Part shown: in pieces, positions 1 to 6,730 of the stretch
Layout of the letters: each line of letters starts with the position of its first letter
Numbering within the stretch: the first letter of the stretch is position 1
From: Mycobacterium sp. MYCO198283
Lineage (GTDB): Bacteria; Actinomycetota; Actinomycetes; Mycobacteriales; Mycobacteriaceae
Assembly (NCBI RefSeq): GCF_021213805.1
Contig: NZ_JAJQJI010000005.1
Span: 248,001 to 312,000 of the forward strand
Length of the DNA: 64,000 nt
Direction of reading: 5' to 3'
Notes under the pieces: generated by a model
Databases searched by the model: none
Told to the model about the DNA's origin: nothing
What the model saw: the letters and a program-made list of their open reading frames with translations, nothing else
Position numbers and translations under genes: made by a program

Positions 1-718
1 TGACGGGCCGGCGCATCGGGGTGTACCGGCCCTCCAGCATCGCCAGTTCGATCAGGAAGACCGGCGCCCAGAACAGGTTCGCGACGGGGAGCAGGCAGCC
101 GAGCCGGATCGCACCCGGCCGACGCGGGTCCTGCTGGCGCTGGTGCGCGAACGCCGCGGCACGCCGGGCGATGAGCCATTCGGTGAGCACGACCGCTACC
201 GCGACCGCCGCGAAGATCGCGAGCACACCCACCACCCGGGGCGGCCACACCCCGAACCACGCGATCGCCCGCGGCAGCAGGACCGAGCGGTTCCACACCA
301 TCAGCAGGTAGCGGACGAGGTACAGCAGCGCCGCGGCGCCGAGCACGCCGGTGCCCAGCAGCAGCGTCAACCGGACCATCCGGTACGACGGGCCGACCTG
401 GGCGGCCGATGCGCGCTCATCCGCCGTGCGCGGCGGATCCACCAGCCCCCAGCGCGGGATGGTGGCGTAGCGCGGGGTGGGCCCCAGCGAGGTCCGGCGC
501 GGACCGCGCCGCGGCGGCGCACCGGGCCGCAGCGCGATCCAGCGGTAGCCGGGCGGCAGATTCGTCGCCCCGCGCGGCGACGACGGCGTGGGCGCGCCCG
601 GCGCGGGTGACGGATCAGCGCTGGGCGCCAGCAGGGTGCCCTGGCAGCGCGGACACCACACCCGCCGGCGGTCGCGGACGTTCCACCGCGTCCCGCACCG
701 CGAGCACACCTGGATCAT
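1..718 (-). CDS. DUF4328 membrane protein with N-terminal zinc ribbon (Rv3843c-like), 3' end cut by window
   Basis: The frame is open from an ATG at 718 to the window edge, giving 239 residues with the C-terminus missing. The N-terminus carries a zinc-ribbon pattern with Cys5, Cys8, Cys22 and Cys25. A Pro/Arg-rich linker follows, then three hydrophobic segments at roughly residues 115-138, 161-180 and 200-224, the last containing the PVANLFWAP stretch I associate with DUF4328. The function is unknown; it should be an inner-membrane protein with a cytosolic zinc ribbon. Its place just before sodA matches Rv3843c of M. tuberculosis, which supports the family call. Confidence 0.75.
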   Translation of the reverse strand, partial: MIQVCSRCGTRWNVRDRRRVWCPRCQGTLLAPSADPSPAPGAPTPSSPRGATNLPPGYRWIALRPGAPPRRGPRRTSLGPTPRYATIPRWGLVDPPRTADERASAAQVGPSYRMVRLTLLLGTGVLGAAALLYLVRYLLMVWNRSVLLPRAIAWFGVWPPRVVGVLAIFAAVAVAVVLTEWLIARRAAAFAHQRQQDPRRPGAIRLGCLLPVANLFWAPVFLIELAMLEGRYTPMRRPV

Positions 719-737
719 CGGACCAGCCTAACGACGC

Positions 738-1088
738 TCACACCGCGCCGGGCGACCCGTCGTCGGTGACCACCGGGCGCCCGGCGGCGGCCCAGGCGAG
801 CATGCCGCCCGTCACGTTGGCCGGTTCGTAGCCCTGGGTCCGGAGGTACTCGGCCACCTTCAGCGAGCGGCCGCCGGCCATGCACACGACGAACAGCTCG
901 GCGTCACGGTCGATCTCGTGGAGCCGCGCCGGCACCTCGCCCATCGGGATGTGCAGCGCACCCGGCGCGTGGCCGCGGCGCCACTCGTCGGGTTCGCGAA
1001 CGTCCAGCAACACCGCGGGCGGCTCGACGGTCGCCGGGACGGCGTCAATGCCGACGTGGCGGACGTCGCGGTCGGATTCTGCGCCCAT
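738..1088 (-). CDS. single-domain rhodanese (sulfurtransferase)
   Basis: This is a 116-residue single rhodanese domain. The LLDVREPDEW motif lies near the N-terminus, GHAPGALHIPMG follows, and the active-site loop VVCMAGGRS supplies the persulfide-carrying cysteine. Such proteins move sulfane sulfur between small thiols or to a protein acceptor in the cytosol; the acceptor cannot be told from sequence. I chose the ATG at 1088; an upstream GTG at 1163 would add 25 residues that look non-conserved. The gene is transcribed away from sodA and is not part of the conserved sodA backbone, so it is probably a lineage-specific insertion. Confidence 0.8.
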   Translation of the reverse strand: MGAESDRDVRHVGIDAVPATVEPPAVLLDVREPDEWRRGHAPGALHIPMGEVPARLHEIDRDAELFVVCMAGGRSLKVAEYLRTQGYEPANVTGGMLAWAAAGRPVVTDDGSPGAV

Positions 1089-1234
1089 TCCTCGATGGTG
1101 GCAGACGACCACCGGACGCGCCGGCTTGCGGCCGCCGGCCGCGCCGAACTGCTGGACATTCACCGCACGGTTGCGGCCGGAAAGTCGCGGCCCATTCCGG
1201 CGGCTCCGCTTAGCAACGCCCTTTCAGCATTGCG

Positions 1235-1343
1235 TTATCCACAGTTTCCACAGGTTGATCCACAGGCCCGGCCCGCCGTCGGCGGCGCTGCGGCCGCCGT
1301 GTCCGGCGGTTTGTGGCGCAGGCCACACCGATGCTGTGGATAA
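1235..1343. other. DnaA-box cluster in the rhodanese/sodA intergenic region
   Basis: TTATCCACA at 1235-1243 is a perfect DnaA box. Two degenerate neighbours on the same strand follow (GTTTCCACA at 1244-1252, TGATCCACA at 1256-1264), and a perfect box lies on the opposite strand at 1335-1343 (TGTGGATAA). The 526-bp gap (1089-1614) shows no supportable gene. What is seen is the motif set; a role as a DnaA-titrating or regulatory site is inference. No dnaA, dnaN or AT-rich unwinding element is visible here, so it is unlikely to be oriC itself. Confidence 0.6.
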
Positions 1344-1513
1344 CGGTGAACGGCACATGACGTCCGATCAACACGAATGTTTCCCAGCGAGCGAAACGCC
1401 TTCCGCCGCCGTTTGCCCGCGGGGGCCCGGGGGTAATCGACAGTCGGAGCGGGTGTCGTAACGAGGCCTCGCGAGACGGCGATATTCGAGCGTCATCGCG
1501 TCGTCTCGACAGG

Positions 1514-1542
1514 ACTTTGCTCGACTCCGCGGAGGGGTTATG
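1514..1542 (+). promoter_or_regulatory. candidate sigma-70-type promoter upstream of the small membrane gene and sodA
   Basis: TATGAT at 1537-1542 is a good mycobacterial -10 element. Seventeen bases upstream lies ACTTTG (1514-1519), a weak -35. The transcript would begin about 1549 and run through the 52-residue membrane gene toward sodA. The -10 is convincing, the -35 is not. Confidence 0.4.
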
Positions 1543-1614
1543 ATCGGCGCGAGCAGCCGTTTTTGTGATCGATCTCACCGAGGACACGCTATCCATGCAG
1601 GCCAGGGGCATTCG

Positions 1615-1773
1615 ATGACGACCCATCCGTTCGGCGGCGATCCCGCCGGCAATCAGTCGTCGTGGACGTCCGCCGGCGCGGCGTACAACCGTTCCCAGTT
1701 GATGGCCGCCATGCGGGCGTTGGTCATCGCGCTGGTGTTGCTCGGCGTCCTCGCCGTCGTCGTCCTGTTCTGA
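1615..1773 (+). CDS. small single-pass membrane protein upstream of sodA
   Basis: This 52-residue protein has a polar Gly/Asn/Ser N-terminal half and one hydrophobic helix (about residues 31-51) ending at the C-terminal Phe. AGGGG at 1603-1607 stands eight bases before the ATG, which is why I reject the upstream in-frame ATG at 1540 (it overlaps the promoter -10). I do not recognise the family. It lies 144 bp before sodA on the same strand and may share its transcript. Confidence 0.55.
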   Translation: MTTHPFGGDPAGNQSSWTSAGAAYNRSQLMAAMRALVIALVLLGVLAVVVLF

Positions 1774-1917
1774 TCCGCGCCCGTCGCGCGCCCGGAGGCG
1801 CATCCTTGCGGTGCGGGCTGCCATGGAGCAGTGTTGACCTTCGTGCCGGTTCGCCCGACGATCCGGCACGCGTCCTTGCGAGTGGAGCGTCATAGCCCAT
1901 CGAATGAAAGGAATCAC

Positions 1918-2538
1918 GTGGCCGAATACACCCTGCCGGATCTCCCTTACGACTACGGCGCCTTGGAACCGCACATCTCGGGTCAGATCAACGAGATCCA
2001 CCACAGCAAGCACCACGCGACCTACGTGAAGGGCGTCAACGACGCCATCGCCAAACTGGAGGAGGCGCGGGCCAACGACGACCACGCGGCCATCTTCCTC
2101 AACGAGAAGAACCTCGCGTTCCATCTCGGCGGGCATGTCAACCACACCATCTGGTGGAAGAACCTGTCGCCGGACGGCGGCGACAAGCCGACCGGTGAGC
2201 TGGCAGCCGCGATCGACGACCAATTCGGTTCGTTCGACAAGTTCCGCGCGCAGTTCGCGGCCGCCGCGAACGGCCTGCAGGGTTCGGGGTGGGGCGTCCT
2301 GGGATACGACACGCTGGGTAACCGGCTGCTCACCTTCCAGCTCTTCGACCAGCAGGGCAACGTGCCGCTGGGCATCATCCCCCTGCTGCAGGTCGACATG
2401 TGGGAGCACGCCTACTACCTGCAGTACAAGAACGTGAAGGCCGATTACGTCAAGGCGTTCTGGAACGTCGTCAATTGGGCCGACGTCCAGCAGCGCTTCG
2501 AGGCCGCCACGTCGAAGGGCAGTGGTCTCATCTTCTGA
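1918..2538 (+). CDS. sodA: superoxide dismutase, manganese type
   Basis: The 206-residue protein is a Fe/Mn superoxide dismutase that converts superoxide to hydrogen peroxide and oxygen. The metal ligands fall at His28, His76, Asp160 and His164 (DMWEHA). Residue 145 is Gln (FDQQGN), whereas the iron enzyme of M. tuberculosis has His there; Gln at this second-shell position is associated with manganese preference, so I infer a Mn enzyme. The GTG start at 1918 is preceded by GAAAGGA with suitable spacing and gives the usual N-terminus MAEYTLPDL. There is no signal peptide, as is normal for this exported enzyme. A hairpin follows the gene at 2560-2586. Confidence 0.97.
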   Translation: MAEYTLPDLPYDYGALEPHISGQINEIHHSKHHATYVKGVNDAIAKLEEARANDDHAAIFLNEKNLAFHLGGHVNHTIWWKNLSPDGGDKPTGELAAAIDDQFGSFDKFRAQFAAAANGLQGSGWGVLGYDTLGNRLLTFQLFDQQGNVPLGIIPLLQVDMWEHAYYLQYKNVKADYVKAFWNVVNWADVQQRFEAATSKGSGLIF

Positions 2539-2559
2539 CCGGGGCACCGCACCGCATCG

Positions 2560-2586
2560 GGGGCGTCGCGCATCGCGCGGCGCCCC
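2560..2586 (+). terminator. hairpin terminator after sodA
   Basis: A 12-bp G/C stem (2560-2571 with 2575-2586, one G-T pair) closes a 3-nt loop 21 bp after the sodA stop. There is no U-tract, as is common for mycobacterial terminators. Confidence 0.55.
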
Positions 2587-2728
2587 TGCTGTTTCCCCGC
2601 GCACCCGGATTGGCACTCGCGTGCACTTGTGTGCCAGGTGGGGCGTCGATCATGCTGTGCCGATCGACCCGGCGTGGTGTCGCCTGCACTGTTCGTATTC
2701 GCAGACGTCGGAGAGGATCACGGTACGG

Positions 2729-3262
2729 ATGACGACTTGGTCCGACCGGGCGATCGGTATCGCCCCCTTCCAATCCGGGGGTTCGCTCAAGGGTTTCGTG
2801 GTGTCGGGCCGCTGGCCGGACTCGACGAAGGAGTGGGCGCAACTCCTCATGGCCGCGGTCCGGGTGGCGTCGCTGCCCGGTCTGCTCTCCACCACGACGA
2901 TCTTCGGTGTCCGCGAGGAACTTCCGGATGCGCCCAGCCCCGGCACGGTCGGACTGGTCATCGCCGAGGGGACGGTGGTCGGCGAGACTTCCCTGGCGCC
3001 AGGGCATTTCACCGACCGCCAGCCGCCGGCGCTGATGATGCTGCACCCGCCGTCGGAGACCACGCCGTCGCTGCCCGAATGTTCCGGTGCGGCTTCGGGT
3101 TGCGTGCTGCTCCCGGGCTTGCCGCACCTCGGGCTGGAGCACCGCGCGGCGTGGGTGGAGGCGGAGGCCGACGGCACCGTCACGTCGATGGTCAGCCGGG
3201 TCGGCGTGGACCCGATCAGTGATCCCGACACCGCCATCCTCGCGATGCTGCTTGCCGCATAA
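2729..3262 (+). CDS. conserved hypothetical protein, Rv3847-like
   Basis: This 177-residue soluble protein has no signal peptide, membrane helix or catalytic motif that I can identify. It begins MTTWSDRAIGIAPFQ and ends VDPISDPDTAILAMLLAA. Its position directly between sodA and the TMEM165-family gene is that of Rv3847, an uncharacterised actinobacterial protein. GAGAGGA at 2711-2717 stands 11 bases before the chosen ATG. An association with oxidative stress or metal handling is suggested only by neighbourhood. Confidence 0.7.
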   Translation: MTTWSDRAIGIAPFQSGGSLKGFVVSGRWPDSTKEWAQLLMAAVRVASLPGLLSTTTIFGVREELPDAPSPGTVGLVIAEGTVVGETSLAPGHFTDRQPPALMMLHPPSETTPSLPECSGAASGCVLLPGLPHLGLEHRAAWVEAEADGTVTSMVSRVGVDPISDPDTAILAMLLAA

Positions 3263-3349
3263 CCACTTTCGCCCCTGCTGACCTGCGGCTTACGGGTCCC
3301 CGAAACCGCCTAACGGGGTTGGCGCCTGGCGCGTCCTTCACTACATTGG

Positions 3350-3460
3350 CAGCAGCGAAGGGGAGTAGTCCCCAATCGTCGTGTCGACATATCGGCCCCG
3401 CGGGGGCCCGGCCGGCGGACCGTCTGGTGGTCGAAGGCGGTGGGCGAGACCTTCGACTCC
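3350..3460 (+). ncRNA. yybP-ykoY manganese riboswitch (leader of the Gdt1-type exporter)
   Basis: The leader contains the two signatures of the yybP-ykoY class: AAGGGGAGTAG at 3358-3368 on the 5' side and GGGCGAGACCTTCG at 3442-3455 on the 3' side, with G/C-rich pairing segments between. This class binds Mn2+ and switches on manganese efflux genes. The gene 50 bp downstream belongs to the TMEM165/UPF0016 family, whose bacterial members export manganese and are classic targets of this riboswitch. The borders are approximate. Confidence 0.8.
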
Positions 3461-3509
3461 GATCCGCCGGTGGCGTGCACCGGCGGCGACGCGTCGAGAG
3501 GTGGTCCGG

Positions 3510-4193
3510 ATGCTCGCTGCCACCCTGGTCAGCTTCGGCGTGGTCTTCCTGGCCGAACTCGGCGACAAGTCCCAGCTGATCGCCATGACCTACGCGCTGC
3601 GCCACCGGTGGTGGGTGGTGCTCTCCGGTGTCGCCGTCGCCGCCTTCCTCATCCACGGGCTGTCGGTGCTCGTCGGGCACTTCCTCGGGCTGACGCTGCC
3701 GCAGCGGCCCATCGCCGTCGCCGCCGCGCTGGCCTTCCTCGGGTTCGCGGTGTGGACGTGGTGGGACGGTCGCCGCCAGGACGACGACGGGCCGGTGACC
3801 GCCGGCGGGGCACCGCGGTACGTGGTGCTGGCGGTGATCTCGTCCTATCTGCTGGCGGAACTGGGCGACAAGACGATGCTCGCCACGGTGGCGCTCGCCA
3901 GCGAGCACGACTGGACCGGGGTGTGGCTCGGCGCCACGCTGGCGATGGTCGTCGCCGACGGCCTCGCGATCGCGCTGGGCGTGGCCCTCCACAAGCAGCT
4001 CCCCGAACGCTTCCTGCACTCGCTGGCCGGCGTGCTCTTCCTGCTGGTCGGCCTGTGGCTGTTGTTCTACAGCGCGCTGCGGATGCCGCACGTCGCCGTC
4101 GTCGTCACCGTCACGGCCGCGCTCGTCGCCATCGGCATCGGCGCGGTCCGCGTCGGACGCGCCCGCCGCGGCGCGGCCTCGCGGACCACCTGA
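3510..4193 (+). CDS. TMEM165/Gdt1 (UPF0016) family manganese exporter
   Basis: The 227-residue membrane protein has two repeats of about three helices, each beginning with the family motif E-x-G-D-[KR]-[TS]: FLAELGDKSQ near residue 19 and LLAELGDKTM near residue 118. These acidic motifs form the cation path, and bacterial members (MneA/MneP type) export Mn2+. The two halves are joined by a hydrophilic loop (WWDGRRQDDDGP). The ATG at 3510 directly precedes the first helix; a GTG at 3501 would add three residues. The manganese riboswitch upstream independently supports the substrate. The position matches Rv3848. Confidence 0.88.
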   Translation: MLAATLVSFGVVFLAELGDKSQLIAMTYALRHRWWVVLSGVAVAAFLIHGLSVLVGHFLGLTLPQRPIAVAAALAFLGFAVWTWWDGRRQDDDGPVTAGGAPRYVVLAVISSYLLAELGDKTMLATVALASEHDWTGVWLGATLAMVVADGLAIALGVALHKQLPERFLHSLAGVLFLLVGLWLLFYSALRMPHVAVVVTVTAALVAIGIGAVRVGRARRGAASRTT

Positions 4194-4550
4194 GCAGGCC
4201 CGTAAGGACGATGCGGGCGGGACCACCTGCCGATGCGCTGCGCTACGGCCGCGTCGCCGCTATCGTCTCCTGCGGCAGCCAAGCCGCCGGGGCCGTCGCG
4301 GCCCCTCGACCATGGGATGTAGCAAAGTCGCTGACGGCTCCGTCAGCCCGTGGGTTCCGTTGCCTCGACCAGCCGGCGCCCCCGCTGTTCGCTGACGGCG
4401 TAGCACGGGGTCCGTCGCACGTGTGGCCGTCGCGACACGCCGAGGAGCCGCACGAATTGCCGCCTTTGACGGGTTTTCGGTGGTAGAAAGTGCTCGACGC
4501 GGTCACGGGCTCGCCCTAGAATCGACACCGGCGCTAATTTTTCCGTGGTT
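4194..4550. other. intergenic region before espR with two hairpins, no gene
   Basis: I see no supportable gene in the 445 bp between the exporter and espR. Two hairpins are present: GGGGCC/GGCCCC around a 5-nt loop at 4289-4305, and the near-continuous palindrome GCTGACGGCTCCGTCAGC at 4330-4347. Either could end the exporter transcript or bind a protein. The espR promoter region occupies the last part. Confidence 0.4.
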
Positions 4551-4587
4551 TGCACTTGGTTGAGTGCAGAACACTCGCTACCATGAT
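4551..4587 (+). promoter_or_regulatory. espR promoter with overlapping dyad
   Basis: TTGAGT (4560-4565) and CATGAT (4582-4587) with 16-bp spacing form a plausible promoter. The -35 lies inside the dyad TGCACT-N6-AGTGCA (4551-4568), a candidate operator. Which regulator binds is unknown; EspR autoregulation is one option. Confidence 0.4.
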
Positions 4588-4638
4588 CAGCAAATGCGCG
4601 TAAGGATGCGCCCGCATCGCCAGCGCTGGAGGTCCCAC

Positions 4639-5049
4639 ATGAGCAAGACGTTCGCTGCTCGCCTGAACCGACTCTTCGACACCGTGTATCCGCCGGGTCG
4701 CGGGCCGCACACGTCCGCCGAGGTGATCGCCGCACTGAAGGCCGAGGGCGTCACGATGTCGGCGCCGTACCTCTCCCAGCTGCGGTCGGGCAACCGCACC
4801 AACCCGTCCGCGGCGACCATGACCGCGCTCGCGAATTTCTTCCGCATCAAGCCGGCGTACTTCACCGACGACGAGTACTACGAGAAGCTCGACAAGGAGC
4901 TGACGTGGCTGGCAAACATGCGCGACGAAGGTGTGCGCCGCATCGCCGCGCGCACCATCGGACTGTCGCCGGAGGCCCAGGAGGATTTGGTGGCCAAGGC
5001 GGAGGAACTGCGCCGCCGCGAGCAGTTGGACAATCAGGACACTCAGTAG
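4639..5049 (+). CDS. espR: EspR, nucleoid-associated regulator of ESX secretion genes
   Basis: The 136-residue protein has the helix-turn-helix N-terminal domain of EspR (from MSKTFAARLNRLFDTVYPP through the recognition segment SAPYLSQLRSGNRTNPSAAT and NFFRIKPAYFTDDEYYEKL), nearly identical in that part to the M. tuberculosis protein, then a divergent helical dimerisation tail ending EQLDNQDTQ. EspR binds and loops DNA at many sites and activates the espACD operon needed for ESX-1 secretion. GGAGGT at 4628-4633 sets the start. The stop overlaps the stop of the convergent membrane gene by 7 bp, an unusually tight arrangement that links it to the metallopeptidase pair. Confidence 0.95.
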   Translation: MSKTFAARLNRLFDTVYPPGRGPHTSAEVIAALKAEGVTMSAPYLSQLRSGNRTNPSAATMTALANFFRIKPAYFTDDEYYEKLDKELTWLANMRDEGVRRIAARTIGLSPEAQEDLVAKAEELRRREQLDNQDTQ

Positions 5050-6176
5050 GCGGGCACTTCGGCGGCGCGACGGGCAGCGCCTTCGGTTTCCAATTCCCGG
5101 TACTGCCGAGCGATCTCCAGGATCCATTCCCGGTCCGCGTGGCTGTCGGGCTGCCGTAGCCAGCCGAGTCCCGGGAACTCCGCGTCCTCGCCGGACGCGA
5201 TCCAGCGTGCGAGCCGCTGCGCCTGCTCGACGGGCGTGACGTCGGGCACGGTCACCGTTTCCAGTTCGCCGCGCCACTCCTGCGGTGTCAGGCCGCGGTT
5301 GCGCGCCGCCGCGGTGGTGGCTTCCAGGTACAAGCCGTCAGAGATGAGCGACATCCGTTCGGCGACGCGGAAGGCCAGCGGCCCGCGCGGCCGGACACCG
5401 ATGCCGGCGTCCGGGTGCCGGGCCGCCAGCTCCGCCGACAGCGGCTCGATGAGGCGCATTTCGCGCCGCGACCCGAACCAGTCCTCGATGGTGGGCAGCA
5501 GCGAACCGGCCGCCACCACGATCATCGCGCCCGCGAACAGCGTGACGGCCGCCCCGACGCCGACGAACCGCGTGTTGCCGACCGCGCGCAGCAGGAAGAA
5601 CGCGCTGGCGACCACGATGAGTCCGATGCCGACGGTGAACACGAACAGCGCCCGGCCGCGGCGGCTGCGGCTGGAGTAGCGCATCCCCACCCACGCGACG
5701 ACGGTGAGCAGCAGCATCACGTAGAGCAGCGGCACCAGCCAGCTCAGCGACACGTGCGGCGAGTCGAGGTTGCGGCGCAGGTACTCGTCCGGCGCCATCA
5801 CCGGCTGCTGGCCGTCGGTGAAGAACAGCGCCAGGCTGATGGCCGCGATCACCCCGGCGATGCCGTACTGCACGTAGGACAGCCGCCGGACCTTGGTCGC
5901 CGGCCCGTTCGACGAGACGCTGGTGATCATCACGCAGCAGCCGGCCGCGCAGGCGATCAGCGCCACCTGCGACAGCGCGAACGTGACGTTGGGCCAGTGC
6001 AGCGCGGTGTCGAGGAGCAGGGCCAGCGGCTGCCAGTTGAACGCGGCGACCACGGCGAGGCTTCCGAGGGCGACCATCATCGCGGTGGACACCACCGACT
6101 GCTTGTTCACCATCGCCCAGCCGACCCGCAGCCCCGTGGCCAGTGCGAGCAGCCCGGCGATCACCCACACGATCAC
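5043..6176 (-). CDS. MAB_1171c-type putative membrane transporter, partner of the metallopeptidase
   Basis: The 377-residue protein has about seven hydrophobic helices in its first 240 residues (starting VIVWVIAGLLALATGLRVGW) and a soluble C-terminal domain of about 135 residues rich in charged helices (LIEPLSAELAARHPDAGIG onward). I recognise the layout as the MAB_1171c family, which in actinobacteria recurs beside ImmA/IrrE-type proteases and XRE-type regulators. Its substrate and function are unknown. Its GTG start overlaps the stop of the upstream metallopeptidase gene (GTGA), so the two are translationally coupled. The 3' end overlaps espR tail to tail. Confidence 0.75.
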   Translation of the reverse strand: MIVWVIAGLLALATGLRVGWAMVNKQSVVSTAMMVALGSLAVVAAFNWQPLALLLDTALHWPNVTFALSQVALIACAAGCCVMITSVSSNGPATKVRRLSYVQYGIAGVIAAISLALFFTDGQQPVMAPDEYLRRNLDSPHVSLSWLVPLLYVMLLLTVVAWVGMRYSSRSRRGRALFVFTVGIGLIVVASAFFLLRAVGNTRFVGVGAAVTLFAGAMIVVAAGSLLPTIEDWFGSRREMRLIEPLSAELAARHPDAGIGVRPRGPLAFRVAERMSLISDGLYLEATTAAARNRGLTPQEWRGELETVTVPDVTPVEQAQRLARWIASGEDAEFPGLGWLRQPDSHADREWILEIARQYRELETEGAARRAAEVPAY

Positions 6177-6664
6177 CCGAAGGCCTCCCCGAGGCGGACC
6201 TGCACGATCGACGACCGGTCCGAGGGCAGCCGGCCCAGGCGGTACAGCAGCAGTGCGGCGAAGTCCTCCGCTTCCTGCTCGACGTCCTCGCCGCCGGGCC
6301 CCATGCAGCCGGTTCGCTGGTTGAGCATGTAGCCGATGAGGTCGTCGCTGGCGAGTTCGACCCTGCTCTTCGCGGCCTCCACGACGTGGATGCCCTCGTG
6401 GCCCAGCACCAGGTGGCCGAGTTCGTGTGCGAGCGTGCGGTCCCAGGCCGGCAGCCCGCGTTGGATGAGAAACACGTCGTGGTCGGCGTATTGCCGCCAC
6501 TGGCCGCACACTCCGGCCGGCAAGTCGGCGGTCTCGATGTCGATGGGCCGGCCACGGTCCTCGCTGACGGCACGCACGAGGCGCGTCAGCGAAATTTCGC
6601 CGCGGCGGGGGGCGAGATCGAGCACAGCGGCCACAGCCCGAGTGACCCGGCGGCTGGCAGGCAT
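6173..6664 (-). CDS. ImmA/IrrE family metallo-endopeptidase
   Basis: This 163-residue cytosolic protein carries the zinc-protease motif HELGH at residues 80-84 (ligands His80 and His84, catalytic Glu81) within TLAHELGHLVLGHEG. ImmA/IrrE proteases typically cut a cognate XRE-type regulator to derepress its genes. The start at 6664 (MPASRRVTRAV) follows a GAGGGGGG ribosome-binding site; an upstream ATG at 6712 would add 16 residues. It is coupled to the membrane protein downstream. The nearest helix-turn-helix protein is EspR, on the opposite strand just beyond that gene, so a functional link is worth testing but is inference. Confidence 0.82.
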   Translation of the reverse strand: MPASRRVTRAVAAVLDLAPRRGEISLTRLVRAVSEDRGRPIDIETADLPAGVCGQWRQYADHDVFLIQRGLPAWDRTLAHELGHLVLGHEGIHVVEAAKSRVELASDDLIGYMLNQRTGCMGPGGEDVEQEAEDFAALLLYRLGRLPSDRSSIVQVRLGEAFG

Positions 6665-6730
6665 GCGACCCCCCTCTCGAATTCCGGTCGGCCACTCACC
6701 TTTAGTAGACACCCGACCGTGACGTGCCGA

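Noticed and set aside
1235..1343. Calling the DnaA-box cluster the replication origin
   Set aside because: No dnaA, dnaN or rpmH nearby and no AT-rich unwinding region; the pbpA/rodA end of the window is the side closer to oriC in known genomes.
1210..2616. 468-codon minus-strand frame across sodA
   Set aside because: It is a third-position shadow of sodA; its composition is Arg/Val/Gly-rich without any domain.
4243..4735. Short frames on both strands upstream of espR
   Set aside because: No RBS, no coherent protein character, and they cross the espR promoter and start.
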